From: Flavobacterium sp. Sd200 | Lineage (GTDB): Bacteria > Bacteroidota > Bacteroidia > Flavobacteriales > Flavobacteriaceae | Assembly: GCF_009826935.1 (NCBI RefSeq) | Contig: NZ_WUMN01000009.1 | Location: 1-64,000 of the forward strand | Length of the DNA stretch: 64,000 nt | Direction: 5' to 3' | In this document: positions 41,552-49,797 of the stretch, one piece after another | Layout of the letters: each line of letters starts with the position of its first letter | Numbering within the stretch: the stretch's first letter is position 1 | The notes under the pieces: model-generated | The model's database searches: none | The model's input: the letters and a program-made list of their open reading frames with translations, nothing else | What the model was told of the DNA's origin: nothing | Position numbers and translations under genes: made by a program

Positions 41552-42082
41552 TCAGCCTTGGTTTACCTGAATAAACGGATCCCAAGAAAAATATCCAATT
41601 GTGCTGCCATTTGAATTATCTACTAATTGAAACGAAAGCGTATATTGAACTTGTAGACCTACTTTTACAACTGTACCCTGAGCAATATATATGTTGTTTG
41701 TAAAAGGAGTTAAGGTACCACTGTTATTTGGAAGATGCTCCTCAATTTGAGAATTGATATATGTTAGTGGGTTCGGGACAATTGCGTCAGACGGGTTAAA
41801 TGAACTGGCATATAGAAATGCAGAATAATCAGCATTATTTCCAAATGTTGTCATGGCCCATCGGATTGAATCTCCGGAATTTGCTGAAATTGTTAGTTCG
41901 GATTTACCTCCGTCATTTACAACGTTACTATACTGTGATATCATTGCGATATAAACATCAGAAGTGCTCCAGGCGCCCAAGCCGGTTGGTGCATTTTTAG
42001 TACCTGCCGCAATTTTGGAATCACTTACCTGCTCTGCAAGTTTGGCTCCGTCTACTGTAACTAGAATATTAATTAGTTCCAT
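41552..42082 (-). CDS. AidA/PixA family inclusion body protein
   Basis: A 176-residue protein with the AidA/PixA pattern: INILVTVDGAKLAEQ at the start, TSDVYIAMISQYSNVVNDGGKSELTISANSGDSIRWAMTT in the middle and YTLSFQLVD with GYFSWDPFI at the end. PixA forms crystalline inclusions in Xenorhabdus, and AidA is a quorum-controlled protein in Burkholderia and Ralstonia; the molecular role is not known. No signal peptide. It stands alone with a strong terminator and a 280-nt upstream gap that contains the palindrome GATGCGCATC (42157-42166) and, on the minus strand, TTG-N18-TAACTTTT (42190-42218) as a possible promoter. Confidence 0.85.
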   Translation of the reverse strand: MELINILVTVDGAKLAEQVSDSKIAAGTKNAPTGLGAWSTSDVYIAMISQYSNVVNDGGKSELTISANSGDSIRWAMTTFGNNADYSAFLYASSFNPSDAIVPNPLTYINSQIEEHLPNNSGTLTPFTNNIYIAQGTVVKVGLQVQYTLSFQLVDNSNGSTIGYFSWDPFIQVNQG

Positions 42083-42366
42083 TATAGTTGATTTTTAGAA
42101 ATTATCTTTTCTTACTCTTTTTAGGCTTTTCAGATTCCGCCTTTGTCTTTTAGTAAGATGCGCATCATTTAAAGACATTACAAAGTTTGAAAAGTTATTG
42201 TATTGATTTATAATACAAAAGGATGAAATGTTGCTGTACCCCAATAATGGTATCGAAATAAAATAATAGATGGTGCCTAAGCTTTTTTATGAAATTCCTG
42301 ATAAAGATCAGCTATTTGTTACAGCAGATTTCAGTACCTTAGTTCTAACTTTAAAATACGCATACC

Positions 42367-42909
42367 ATGGCCTTACAAAAGCCCTTTAACCTGAATAAAT
42401 GGATCGACGAGAACCGACACCTTTTAAAACCTCCTGTAGGGAACAAGAATATCTATCCGCTGTCTGACGATTATATTGTAATGGTGGTTGCCGGACCCAA
42501 TGCCCGAAAAGACTATCATTACAACGAAACCGAAGAATTATTCTATCAACTTGAAGGCACTATTAAAGTAGTGGTTCAGGACGAGGGTGAACGTAAAGAA
42601 ATGGAGCTTACTGCCGGAGATATGTATTTGCATCCTGCCAGGGTACCACACTCTCCTGTAAGGAGCGAGGGGTCTATTGGGCTTGTAATAGAACGCGTTC
42701 GTGCCGAACGTGGTTTTACTGACGGATTGCTCTGGTTTTGCGAAAACTGCAATCATAAATTGCACGAAGTCTATTTTGAATTGCATAATATAGAGAAAGA
42801 TTTTCTTCCGCACTTTAAACATTTTTATAACAGCGAAGAGCTGCGTACCTGCACGAAATGTGGTACTGTTTTGCCTGCCGATGCACGTTATGTTGCTAAA
42901 GAAGAGTAA
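42367..42909 (+). CDS. nbaC: 3-hydroxyanthranilate 3,4-dioxygenase
   Basis: A 180-residue cupin enzyme that opens the ring of 3-hydroxyanthranilate in the kynurenine route from tryptophan, leading to quinolinate and NAD. The iron ligands H51, E57 and H95 (in DYHYNETEELFY and RVPHSPV) are in the same positions as in the characterised bacterial enzyme. The C-terminal rubredoxin-like site (C125, C128, C162, C165 in CENC and CTKC) is also intact. Length is normal. No other kynurenine gene is in the window. The gene is also called haaO in some genomes. A DUF1345 gene follows at 24 nt. Confidence 0.95.
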   Translation: MALQKPFNLNKWIDENRHLLKPPVGNKNIYPLSDDYIVMVVAGPNARKDYHYNETEELFYQLEGTIKVVVQDEGERKEMELTAGDMYLHPARVPHSPVRSEGSIGLVIERVRAERGFTDGLLWFCENCNHKLHEVYFELHNIEKDFLPHFKHFYNSEELRTCTKCGTVLPADARYVAKEE

Positions 42910-42933
42910 TCGTCGGGAGGGTAAATTCTAAGA

Positions 42934-43617
42934 ATGGAGAAAAAAACGAACATGCCTAAATGGATAGTGCGCACCAGTGGCTATCAAAAACTGCTGATAT
43001 CGCTCTTTTGTGCGGGGGTTTGCTATGCTGCAACACAACTACTACATATTAGTGGCAGTACACGTATTATTTTGTGTTGGGATGTTTTTGCAATTGCCAT
43101 GATCAGCATGAGCTGGCTACTGTTTTTTAACACCACTGCCGCACAGCAGCACGAAATAGTAAAGAGGCAGGACGACGATGTGCGGGTAATATTTGCCATT
43201 GTGCTTAGTTCGGTGTGTATTAGCCTGGCGGGTACAGTATTGCTGATTGTTAGTGGGGCCGAATCGGTTTTTGATCAGGATCTGCGCACCGTTGCTACAC
43301 TTGCAGCAGTAACCACATCCTGGATATTGTTGCACACCATTTTTACCATCAGATATGCGCACCTGTATCACAATTTTGATAATATAAAAACAGGCAAAGA
43401 GGGCGGCGGCATAGACTTTCCCGATGCTGCTAAGCCTGATTATATAGATTTTGCCTATTTTTCGTTTGTAATTGGCATGACCTTTCAGGTATCAGATGTT
43501 ACCATATCATCTAAAACCGTAAGGCGTTTTGTGCTGTTGCACAGCCTTATATCTTTTGTGTTTAATACTATTATTGTGGCCTTAACTGTAAACGTTATTG
43601 CCGGGATAAGCAAATAA
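42934..43617 (+). CDS. DUF1345 family membrane protein
   Basis: A 227-residue protein with five hydrophobic segments (about residues 18-36, 45-62, 78-100, 112-130 and 202-225) and the DUF1345 pattern ILLHTIFTIRYAHLYH then IDFAYFSFVIGMTFQVSDVTISSKTVRR. Family function is unknown. It follows the dioxygenase gene closely and may share its transcript, although no functional link is clear. Confidence 0.85.
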   Translation: MEKKTNMPKWIVRTSGYQKLLISLFCAGVCYAATQLLHISGSTRIILCWDVFAIAMISMSWLLFFNTTAAQQHEIVKRQDDDVRVIFAIVLSSVCISLAGTVLLIVSGAESVFDQDLRTVATLAAVTTSWILLHTIFTIRYAHLYHNFDNIKTGKEGGGIDFPDAAKPDYIDFAYFSFVIGMTFQVSDVTISSKTVRRFVLLHSLISFVFNTIIVALTVNVIAGISK

Positions 43618-43759
43618 GTAAGTCTAAAATTTAAAAGTCATAAAGCCGAAAGAATTGAGAAGCAGTTTTAAATTACTCCTTTATGCTATCTTGCCTTATT
43701 TTAAAACACAACATTATTCATTCAGCATTATTCAGTATGCTTCAGGAACTTTTTAATTT

Positions 43760-44723
43760 ATGTCTTCAGAAAAAAATAGGCAGGAAAAAACTACACTGCA
43801 TCCCCGAAATAAAAACCGCGAGCGCTATGACCTTAAAGCATTAACAGTTGCTGTTCCTGAATTACTACAACACGTAAAACCTAATAAATATGGCGATGAC
43901 TCGGTAGATTTTGCGAGCCCTCTTGCGGTAAAGTTGCTCAATAAAGCCCTGCTAAGTCATTATTATAATATCAGGAATTGGGATTTTCCGGATGATAATT
44001 TAGTACCGCCCATTCCGGGCCGGGCAGATTACATTCATTACATGGCCGATTTGCTCGCTGAAAGCAATTTTGGGCGCACGCCTTTGGGCAGCAGCGTTAC
44101 CGCTAGACGTAGGTACGGGTGCTACATGCATTTACCCCATTTTAGGAGTTGCAGAATATGGATGGAACTTTATAGCATCAGATATTAATGCAGATTCTTT
44201 AGCATCGGCAAAGCACATCACAGATCAAAATAGTCTACTTAAGGATAAGATTGAATGCCGGCTGCAAAGCAATCCCAAGCAGTTTTTTAGTGGAATAGTT
44301 GCTGAGACAGACAGGATCGATATAACGGTATGCAATCCGCCTTTTCATGCATCGGCACAGGATGCGCAAAAAGGCACGCTTAGAAAAGTACAGAATTTAT
44401 CAGGGAAGAAAGTTAAGGCTGCCGAATTGAATTTCGCAGGAATAAGTAACGAACTTATTTACAATGGTGGCGAATATGCTTTTATAAACAACATGGCTGC
44501 AGAGAGCAAAAAGTTTGCTAAAAATGTATTTTGGTTCTCTACATTAGTGTCTAAACAGTCTAACCTTAAAGGTATTTACAAAACTTTAGAGGCTGTAAAA
44601 GCTACAAAGGTTCAAACCATTACTATGGGCACAGGTAATAAATCTACGCGCATTGTTGCCTGGACGTTTCTGGATGCCGGAGAGCAAAAACAATGGAAAA
44701 ACACCCGTTGGAAAACAAAATAG
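43760..44723 (+). pseudogene. rlmF: rlmF, 23S rRNA m6A1618 methyltransferase, frameshifted
   Basis: The gene should make an enzyme that methylates A1618 of 23S rRNA. It is split into two overlapping frames. Frame 1 from ATG 43760 encodes the N-terminal third (YDLKALTVAVPELLQHVKPN, IPGRADYIHYMADLL) up to about 44110, then goes out of family. Frame 2 continues with the SAM-binding motif LDVGTGATCIYPILG, the catalytic VCNPPFHAS motif and the C terminus to 44723. The break lies at about 44098-44108; removing one base (or adding two) joins the frames. Both halves look undecayed, so this is either a recent mutation or a sequencing or assembly error. Confidence 0.85.
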
Positions 44724-44913
44724 CATTTTGATTAAAATTAGGGGTAGGCTTGGAGCTGTTGTGTTTTTTATTAAATGTTAACGAAAATTTTATATTTTTG
44801 GCTGGCTCATCGGTTAAATAAATAAAGAGTTATCCTGATTTTAAAGTTTGGCTGCTTTGCTGTTATGTTACAAAACAATGTGCAAATCGTTTACACTTAA
44901 AAACACCCTACCA

Positions 44914-46383
44914 ATGAAAAAAATATTACAATTTACGGCTATACTATTTTTTGTTTTTAGTATAAATGCTGCTGCACAAACGGTTACAGCTAAAGTGATC
45001 GATGCACAAAATCAACCTGTCCCTTATGTTTCGATACAAATAGGCCCTACATATGGGGTTATGAGCAATGAGGAAGGTATATTTGTAATTACTGTTCCGG
45101 AAAAACCCGAAGACAACAAAATTATCTTTTCGTCTATAGGTTATGAAACACTTACCATTCCGTTGGCCGACTTAAAAGCGGGCACTTATGTGCTTAAAGA
45201 GCAGGTAAATGTTTTGGATGAGGTATTTATTACCAATAAAAAATACACGCCTATTGAAATACTTACTAAAGTAAAAGAGAACGCGCCCCAAAACTATGCT
45301 TCACAAACGGCAAAGCAAACTTTTTTTCTGCGAAATAGCCATGACAACAAATTAATAGACAGCAAGTTTGAAATGATAAAATCGTCGCTCGAAAAAAAGT
45401 CGACACTAAAAGATCTTAACAAAGAGCTGGAAGAAATTGCTAAGAAGAAAAAAGGGCAACGTTCTACTGATTTCTCTGAGGCTTACGGATTTTTATATAC
45501 ACAAAACGGCGAATCTAAACTTGTGGTAGAAAAGGCTGTGGAATTGAAAAATAAAGAAAAAGATGTGGCGGGAGACCAAAACAGTAAGCTTATAGAAGTA
45601 ATTAAAAAGCACTTAGAACCCGATGCTACCTACAAAGTGCGCTCAGGGATCCTGCCGGTAGACGATTCGCTAAAAGTAAGCTCTCCCGCAAAAGACGTTA
45701 AAGAAGATGTCAAGACCGCATCGTTAAGGAGCAGTATTACTGCACTAAGCGAAAAACTGAACAAGTTTTACACTAACGAAGAGCTTGATTTTTTAACCGA
45801 GTTTAAGCGATACACCTATGCTCTTGAAGGATTTGCCACCTTTAATGGAGAGACCATTTATATTATAGACTTTAAACCTGCTAAAGGATCTGCGCATTAT
45901 TACGGCAAGCTATATGTTAACGCCGCAGACTTTGCCCTTGTAAAGCTGGATTACAATCTTGTAGACGGAGAGTACGAGCGCAAAGTAAACCTTAAGCTTG
46001 TTTTAGGTCTAAAAATGATCCAGGACGGCACAAAGGTGTCAGCAACTTTTGCTAAGAACGAAGCCGGGCAGTATGCTGTAAACTTTGTGAAAAAGCAAAT
46101 GCGCAATTATATGTACATAAACAGGTCTTTAAAATTTACTAAAAACAAAGTAAGTAAAGACGAGGAAACCCGCATGCTTAAGATTGAATTTTTAATGGAA
46201 GTAGATGTATTTGCTACTAACGAGCTGTTTATAATAGACCGCAAGCCTGCAACTGCTGCAGAGTTTGCAGGCATAACCGAAAAAGCTAATTATAACGTTA
46301 ACTACATCAGTAAATTTGACCCGGCTATCTGGAAAGATTATAATGTTCTTGCCCCGGTAGAAGCTATTAAGAACTATCAATAG
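44914..46383 (+). CDS. CarboxypepD-like regulatory domain protein
   Basis: A 489-residue exported protein. After the signal peptide (cut near NAAAQ), residues about 22-105 form a carboxypeptidase-regulatory-like domain (TAKVIDAQNQPVPYVSIQIG to SSIGYETLTIPL). The rest (about 380 residues) is beta-rich with a highly charged section near 150-200 and resembles uncharacterised Bacteroidota proteins of the DUF5686-like outer envelope type, but it lacks a clear barrel end. ATG at 44914 is chosen because it directly begins the signal peptide MKKILQFTAILFFVF; an earlier frame start would add 22 residues of poor sequence. TATTTTTG at 44793-44800 is a possible -7 box with a long leader. Confidence 0.75.
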   Translation: MKKILQFTAILFFVFSINAAAQTVTAKVIDAQNQPVPYVSIQIGPTYGVMSNEEGIFVITVPEKPEDNKIIFSSIGYETLTIPLADLKAGTYVLKEQVNVLDEVFITNKKYTPIEILTKVKENAPQNYASQTAKQTFFLRNSHDNKLIDSKFEMIKSSLEKKSTLKDLNKELEEIAKKKKGQRSTDFSEAYGFLYTQNGESKLVVEKAVELKNKEKDVAGDQNSKLIEVIKKHLEPDATYKVRSGILPVDDSLKVSSPAKDVKEDVKTASLRSSITALSEKLNKFYTNEELDFLTEFKRYTYALEGFATFNGETIYIIDFKPAKGSAHYYGKLYVNAADFALVKLDYNLVDGEYERKVNLKLVLGLKMIQDGTKVSATFAKNEAGQYAVNFVKKQMRNYMYINRSLKFTKNKVSKDEETRMLKIEFLMEVDVFATNELFIIDRKPATAAEFAGITEKANYNVNYISKFDPAIWKDYNVLAPVEAIKNYQ

Positions 46384-46400
46384 TGCATATGTAGCTGATC

Positions 46401-46420
46401 TGATCTTTTATAAAAGGTCA
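46401..46420. repeat. Small imperfect palindrome between convergent genes
   Basis: TGATCTTTT and AAAAGGTCA form a 9-bp dyad with one G-T pair around AT. The loop is too short for a simple hairpin, so it may be a weak transcript end or a protein site. Confidence 0.3.
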
Positions 46421-46426
46421 TAGAGT

Positions 46427-47359
46427 TTATTCAATTTTGTATTTTTCATTTTTACAGTCAAGGATAATTTTATGACCTTTAAAGATTTTGTTGCCTATCA
46501 TTCCCTGCATGCCTGATTTTTTCATTAATAGCTTTTGTATATGAGAGATACCCTCTATGTAGGTAACTTTTGTAAGCGGAAGGTTGAGGTTGCCAAATAA
46601 TATTTGTTTGTTTGCCGATGCAGAAATAACTGTTAGGGTATTTCCCCATGAGTTTCCTTTATCGGTTGTTATTTTGCCGTTGGGGGTTCTATATGTTTCC
46701 CATTCTGATTTGTTGGTTATGAGTTCATAGCCGCTGCTACCGGAATCGTACAGCAGTTTTAATTTCCTGTTTTCAATAGTTGCAGGAATTATAATTCGGC
46801 GGTTTTTGAATTCGAAATCTGTAAAATCATCTTCTGGCATTTTCTGTATAAATGAGCAGCGTTCGTTCTTAAAATCTAGAACGGTCACCCTTTTTTCTAA
46901 CAGGTCTGTACCAATTGTTCCAATAATATTAAAATCTTTATTTAAATCGGTATGTTGCCCATAATCAAGTAAAGAAAAGCTATCTGAGCTCACACTCATG
47001 TTGCCAATATAAAAAGTTAATTGTGCCTGATTTTGTTTCAAATCAGCCTTAAGCTTATCGCTAAATTTATTAACGATGGAATACAACGATCTTTTATAAA
47101 AAAGAGTGCTTGGAGCGCCACAATCTAATTGCATGTAGAATGTTCTGTTAATTCCTTTAATTTGAATTGGCAAATACATTGCTGAGTAAGTATCTTCATC
47201 ATCTGTATTCCATTTTATAGGGATATTTTGGGTAAATTGACTTACAGTCAAGCAATTTTCAGCGGGAGTGAATTTATTTTTTAAGTAAAAAAATCCGCCT
47301 AAAGACAAAAGAATAATTGTTACACAAACAATCAACAAGACCCTTTTAAGTATCATCAT
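46427..47359 (-). CDS. Retropepsin-like aspartic protease, membrane anchored
   Basis: A 310-residue protein with one N-terminal membrane helix (residues about 4-24) and two copies of the pattern seen in retroviral-type aspartic proteases: LDCGAPSTLF near residue 85 and LYDSGSSGYEL near 210, each with D-x-G. Each is followed by a hydrophobic-glycine stretch (IIGTIGTDLL and GMIGNKIF), the usual partner motif. Two catalytic Asp in one chain would let it work as a monomer, outside the cytoplasm. In the first copy Cys replaces the usual Ser/Thr after the Asp. ATG at 47359 (or 47356) is preferred to a TTG at 47374. It follows an HTH membrane protein by 85 nt. Confidence 0.7.
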   Translation of the reverse strand: MMILKRVLLIVCVTIILLSLGGFFYLKNKFTPAENCLTVSQFTQNIPIKWNTDDEDTYSAMYLPIQIKGINRTFYMQLDCGAPSTLFYKRSLYSIVNKFSDKLKADLKQNQAQLTFYIGNMSVSSDSFSLLDYGQHTDLNKDFNIIGTIGTDLLEKRVTVLDFKNERCSFIQKMPEDDFTDFEFKNRRIIIPATIENRKLKLLYDSGSSGYELITNKSEWETYRTPNGKITTDKGNSWGNTLTVISASANKQILFGNLNLPLTKVTYIEGISHIQKLLMKKSGMQGMIGNKIFKGHKIILDCKNEKYKIE

Positions 47360-47444
47360 ATGTTTTTTGTGCAAGCTTCGGCTTTTTTAACCAATGAAGC
47401 ACAAAATGTAATACGACACTTTTATGACATTTGTGTAAATAAAG

Positions 47445-47984
47445 TTATAGAATGCTGATATTTAATTGAATAAATGTTTTTTTGTGTTGGTTCAGGCTGA
47501 TGCCGTTTTTAATGATAATGAAAAGTTTTATAAAGATCATTGCTACGAGCGGAACTATAAAAAGTGGAAATTTTAATGACAGACCTTTTTGAATAAACGG
47601 GCTTACGATCATTAAAACAGAAAAAAAGAATGACAGCAAAATTTGGACAACAACTATATCCTGTCCAAGCATTTTATTTTTTAAGTCTTTTGTTCTATAT
47701 GTTAGGATTAAAGGAAAGATTACACCTCCAAAAGGAATTATGAGTCCTGATAGTGCCGCAAGATTTATTAATTTAGCCCTGTCTATTAATGTTTCTTGTG
47801 GTTTAATAATCAAATTTTCAGGTTCGGTATCTAAAGATTCTGCGAGGACTTTGAGTGTAAAGCCTTTCAATGCATTCCCGGCCTCAATTCTCTGAACAGT
47901 TCGCAAAGAAATCCCTGATTTTTCGGCAAGCTCTGTCTGAGTTATATTTTTAGCCTCCCTAAAAATCTTAACGTTATTTTCCAT
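47445..47984 (-). CDS. HTH (XRE) regulator with membrane domain
   Basis: A 179-residue protein. Residues 2-58 are an XRE-type helix-turn-helix (FREAKNITQTELAEKSGISLRTVQRIEAG). From about residue 72 on there are three to four hydrophobic segments (LINLAALSGLIIPFGGVIF, VVVQILLSFFFSVLMIV, FIVPLVAMIFIKLFII), similar to the DUF4870 membrane domain. A membrane-tethered DNA-binding protein is therefore likely. ATG at 47984 begins the HTH, and a perfect -7 box lies 36 nt upstream; the longer frame from 48095 crosses that box. Followed by the retropepsin-like gene. Confidence 0.8.
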   Translation of the reverse strand: MENNVKIFREAKNITQTELAEKSGISLRTVQRIEAGNALKGFTLKVLAESLDTEPENLIIKPQETLIDRAKLINLAALSGLIIPFGGVIFPLILTYRTKDLKNKMLGQDIVVVQILLSFFFSVLMIVSPFIQKGLSLKFPLFIVPLVAMIFIKLFIIIKNGISLNQHKKTFIQLNISIL

Positions 47985-48019
47985 CGTCTTTATTAATACT
48001 AAGCTTGTTGTCAATATTG

Positions 48020-48027
48020 CAAAATTA
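48020..48027 (-). promoter_or_regulatory. -7 box of the HTH membrane protein gene
   Basis: TAATTTTG on the minus strand, exact match to TAnnTTTG. It decides the start at 47984. Confidence 0.55.
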
Positions 48028-48039
48028 ATAAAAGAGGTT

Positions 48040-48420
48040 TTATGCCTGCACTTCCTGTCCAAATACCTCTTCGGCAGCAGGGAATAAAAGATCATTTTCA
48101 GAGAAATCGAGCATCTCCGATCTGTCCATGTATTTATGGATCTCGGTTATGCCCTTTTTTAAGCTAAGCTCTGTAGAATATTTGCGGCTTGTAGCCAGTA
48201 CCAATCCGCCTTTAGACAGCCGGAAAAAATATTTGCCGCTGGCTGTGCTGTTCTTTGTAAAAGTAAACTGTGGGAGATTGTCTTTAATACCGGCTATCAT
48301 GAGCTCGCAATCTGATTTTTGCTTGCAGCTGATGCTGGTAAAAATAGTTTTGCCCTTGCGCGAGGTATAAACAAATTTGTAATCTCCGTTAAAGCGTTTG
48401 CTAATTACAAACATTCCCAT
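48040..48420 (-). CDS. DUF1508 (YegP-like) protein
   Basis: A 126-residue protein with two tandem DUF1508-like units: MFVISKRFNGDYKFVYTSRKGKTIFTS at the start and KYFFRLSKGGLVLATSRKYST at about residue 62, each a short beta unit with the family's GxxxFxLxSxxGxxI-type spacing. YegP-like proteins are small, soluble and of unknown function. The last 25 residues are acidic. It ends 13 bases before the -7 box of the HTH gene. Confidence 0.75.
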   Translation of the reverse strand: MGMFVISKRFNGDYKFVYTSRKGKTIFTSISCKQKSDCELMIAGIKDNLPQFTFTKNSTASGKYFFRLSKGGLVLATSRKYSTELSLKKGITEIHKYMDRSEMLDFSENDLLFPAAEEVFGQEVQA

Positions 48421-48645
48421 AGTACGATTTAAAAATTTAAGCAGGTTAAAGGCATAGTTGCCTGTAGTTCATGATATTGGTTTTTTGCTCTCAAAATCTC
48501 AAAACTACACAAAACAGCTATAATTTAAAGCTCTTTAACACGGCTTTGGCATACTATTTACTAACAAAATCTGCCTGTAGGTGTAAACGGTTTTTAATCA
48601 GCCTGGTTAGGAGTGATTTTTAGAATCGGTATAGAGGCGCCCGGT

Positions 48646-49725
48646 TTAGTTCGGCATTTTCACCCTGTAAATTCTGTAAGGAAGGTCTACTTTGCTTTGC
48701 TGATTGTTATATTTTGGCTGTCGGTTTAGCTGCGCGCAGCTAAAATACAAATAGCCGTCGCTGCCCACACCAAAAGAGTCGGGCCATATAATACGGCCAT
48801 CAATTACAAGGGTTTTTACTTTTCCAAAGCGCGTAACATATCTAATAGCGTGCATTTGAGAGTCACCATAATAAATATTGCCTTTGGCATCACACTCAAG
48901 TCCATGGCTCATGCCAACATCGGCAATTTTTTCTACTTTAAATGTAATGTCTTCTGCACTAAGTTTAGTATTAGCCAAATGTTTGGTCCTTATGCGATAC
49001 AGGCGGTCGTGGTTAATTGGTTTGTAATAAAAATAGTTGTTATCTTTAGTAAGGGCAATGCTGTTTACATTGCTCACAAAAGGCTTGTTATTTTCGTCGG
49101 TCATTTCCACCCCATCTATTTTAAGTGTATATCTGGGGGTGGCAGTTGTAGAGGCATCGTCCTGCAATACTATCCTAACCGTGTCGGTTTTAAGGTCTAA
49201 AACCACAATGGCTTTAAGGGCGGGGTCGCTAAGGTAGGCCAATTGTTTTTGGGTGTCAACACGAACATCGTTAAGTCCGCTTTTATCTAACGGGAGCCCA
49301 CCAAAACGATACACCTTTTTTGCTGTATTGCTGGCAAGGTCGAATTGTATCAGTTTAAATTCTCCTGTTTGAGCACTTCCCGAATCGCCAAAAACCGATG
49401 CTCCACCGGCAGGTTTGGAGTCTAACACCCAAAGCGATCCTTTATCGTCGGCATACAAATCCTGCACGTTGTTAAAATGCTTATCGTCGGTGCCTTGTTT
49501 GTTCCATTCTTCGTTAGGATAAGCCACGCGCCTGCCGTTTTTTATCTCTGTAAGGGCAAACATAAACGGCTCGTTGTGGGGGAAAGAAACAAACAACCTG
49601 TTAGTACTGCTCTCCACAGCCACGCCTATAGGCTGGTTTTTACCAACATCGGCAACCTCTTCCAGTTGTGGCTTTTGGGCATAAAGAGGGATGGCAATAA
49701 GAATAGATATAATGAGGTTTTTCAT
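48646..49725 (-). CDS. Major royal jelly/Yellow family beta-propeller protein
   Basis: A 359-residue exported protein (signal peptide cut near PLYAQ) of the MRJP/Yellow family, a six-bladed propeller related to SMP-30 lactonases. Typical stretches are QPIGVAVESSTNRLFVSFPHNEPF, DLYADDKGSLWVLDSKP, GGLPLDKSGLNDVRVD and GLECDAKGNIYYGDSQMHAIRYV. Insect Yellow proteins act in pigment chemistry, and bacterial members are annotated as L-dopachrome tautomerase-related, but their activity is untested. It follows an MFS transporter on the same strand at 72 nt and may share its transcript. Confidence 0.85.
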   Translation of the reverse strand: MKNLIISILIAIPLYAQKPQLEEVADVGKNQPIGVAVESSTNRLFVSFPHNEPFMFALTEIKNGRRVAYPNEEWNKQGTDDKHFNNVQDLYADDKGSLWVLDSKPAGGASVFGDSGSAQTGEFKLIQFDLASNTAKKVYRFGGLPLDKSGLNDVRVDTQKQLAYLSDPALKAIVVLDLKTDTVRIVLQDDASTTATPRYTLKIDGVEMTDENNKPFVSNVNSIALTKDNNYFYYKPINHDRLYRIRTKHLANTKLSAEDITFKVEKIADVGMSHGLECDAKGNIYYGDSQMHAIRYVTRFGKVKTLVIDGRIIWPDSFGVGSDGYLYFSCAQLNRQPKYNNQQSKVDLPYRIYRVKMPN

Positions 49726-49797
49726 TTAGATGGCAGATATTTATTAGATTCAAAATAGACTTTAGAGGATAGATAATAGAAGTTCAGGCTTTTAATG

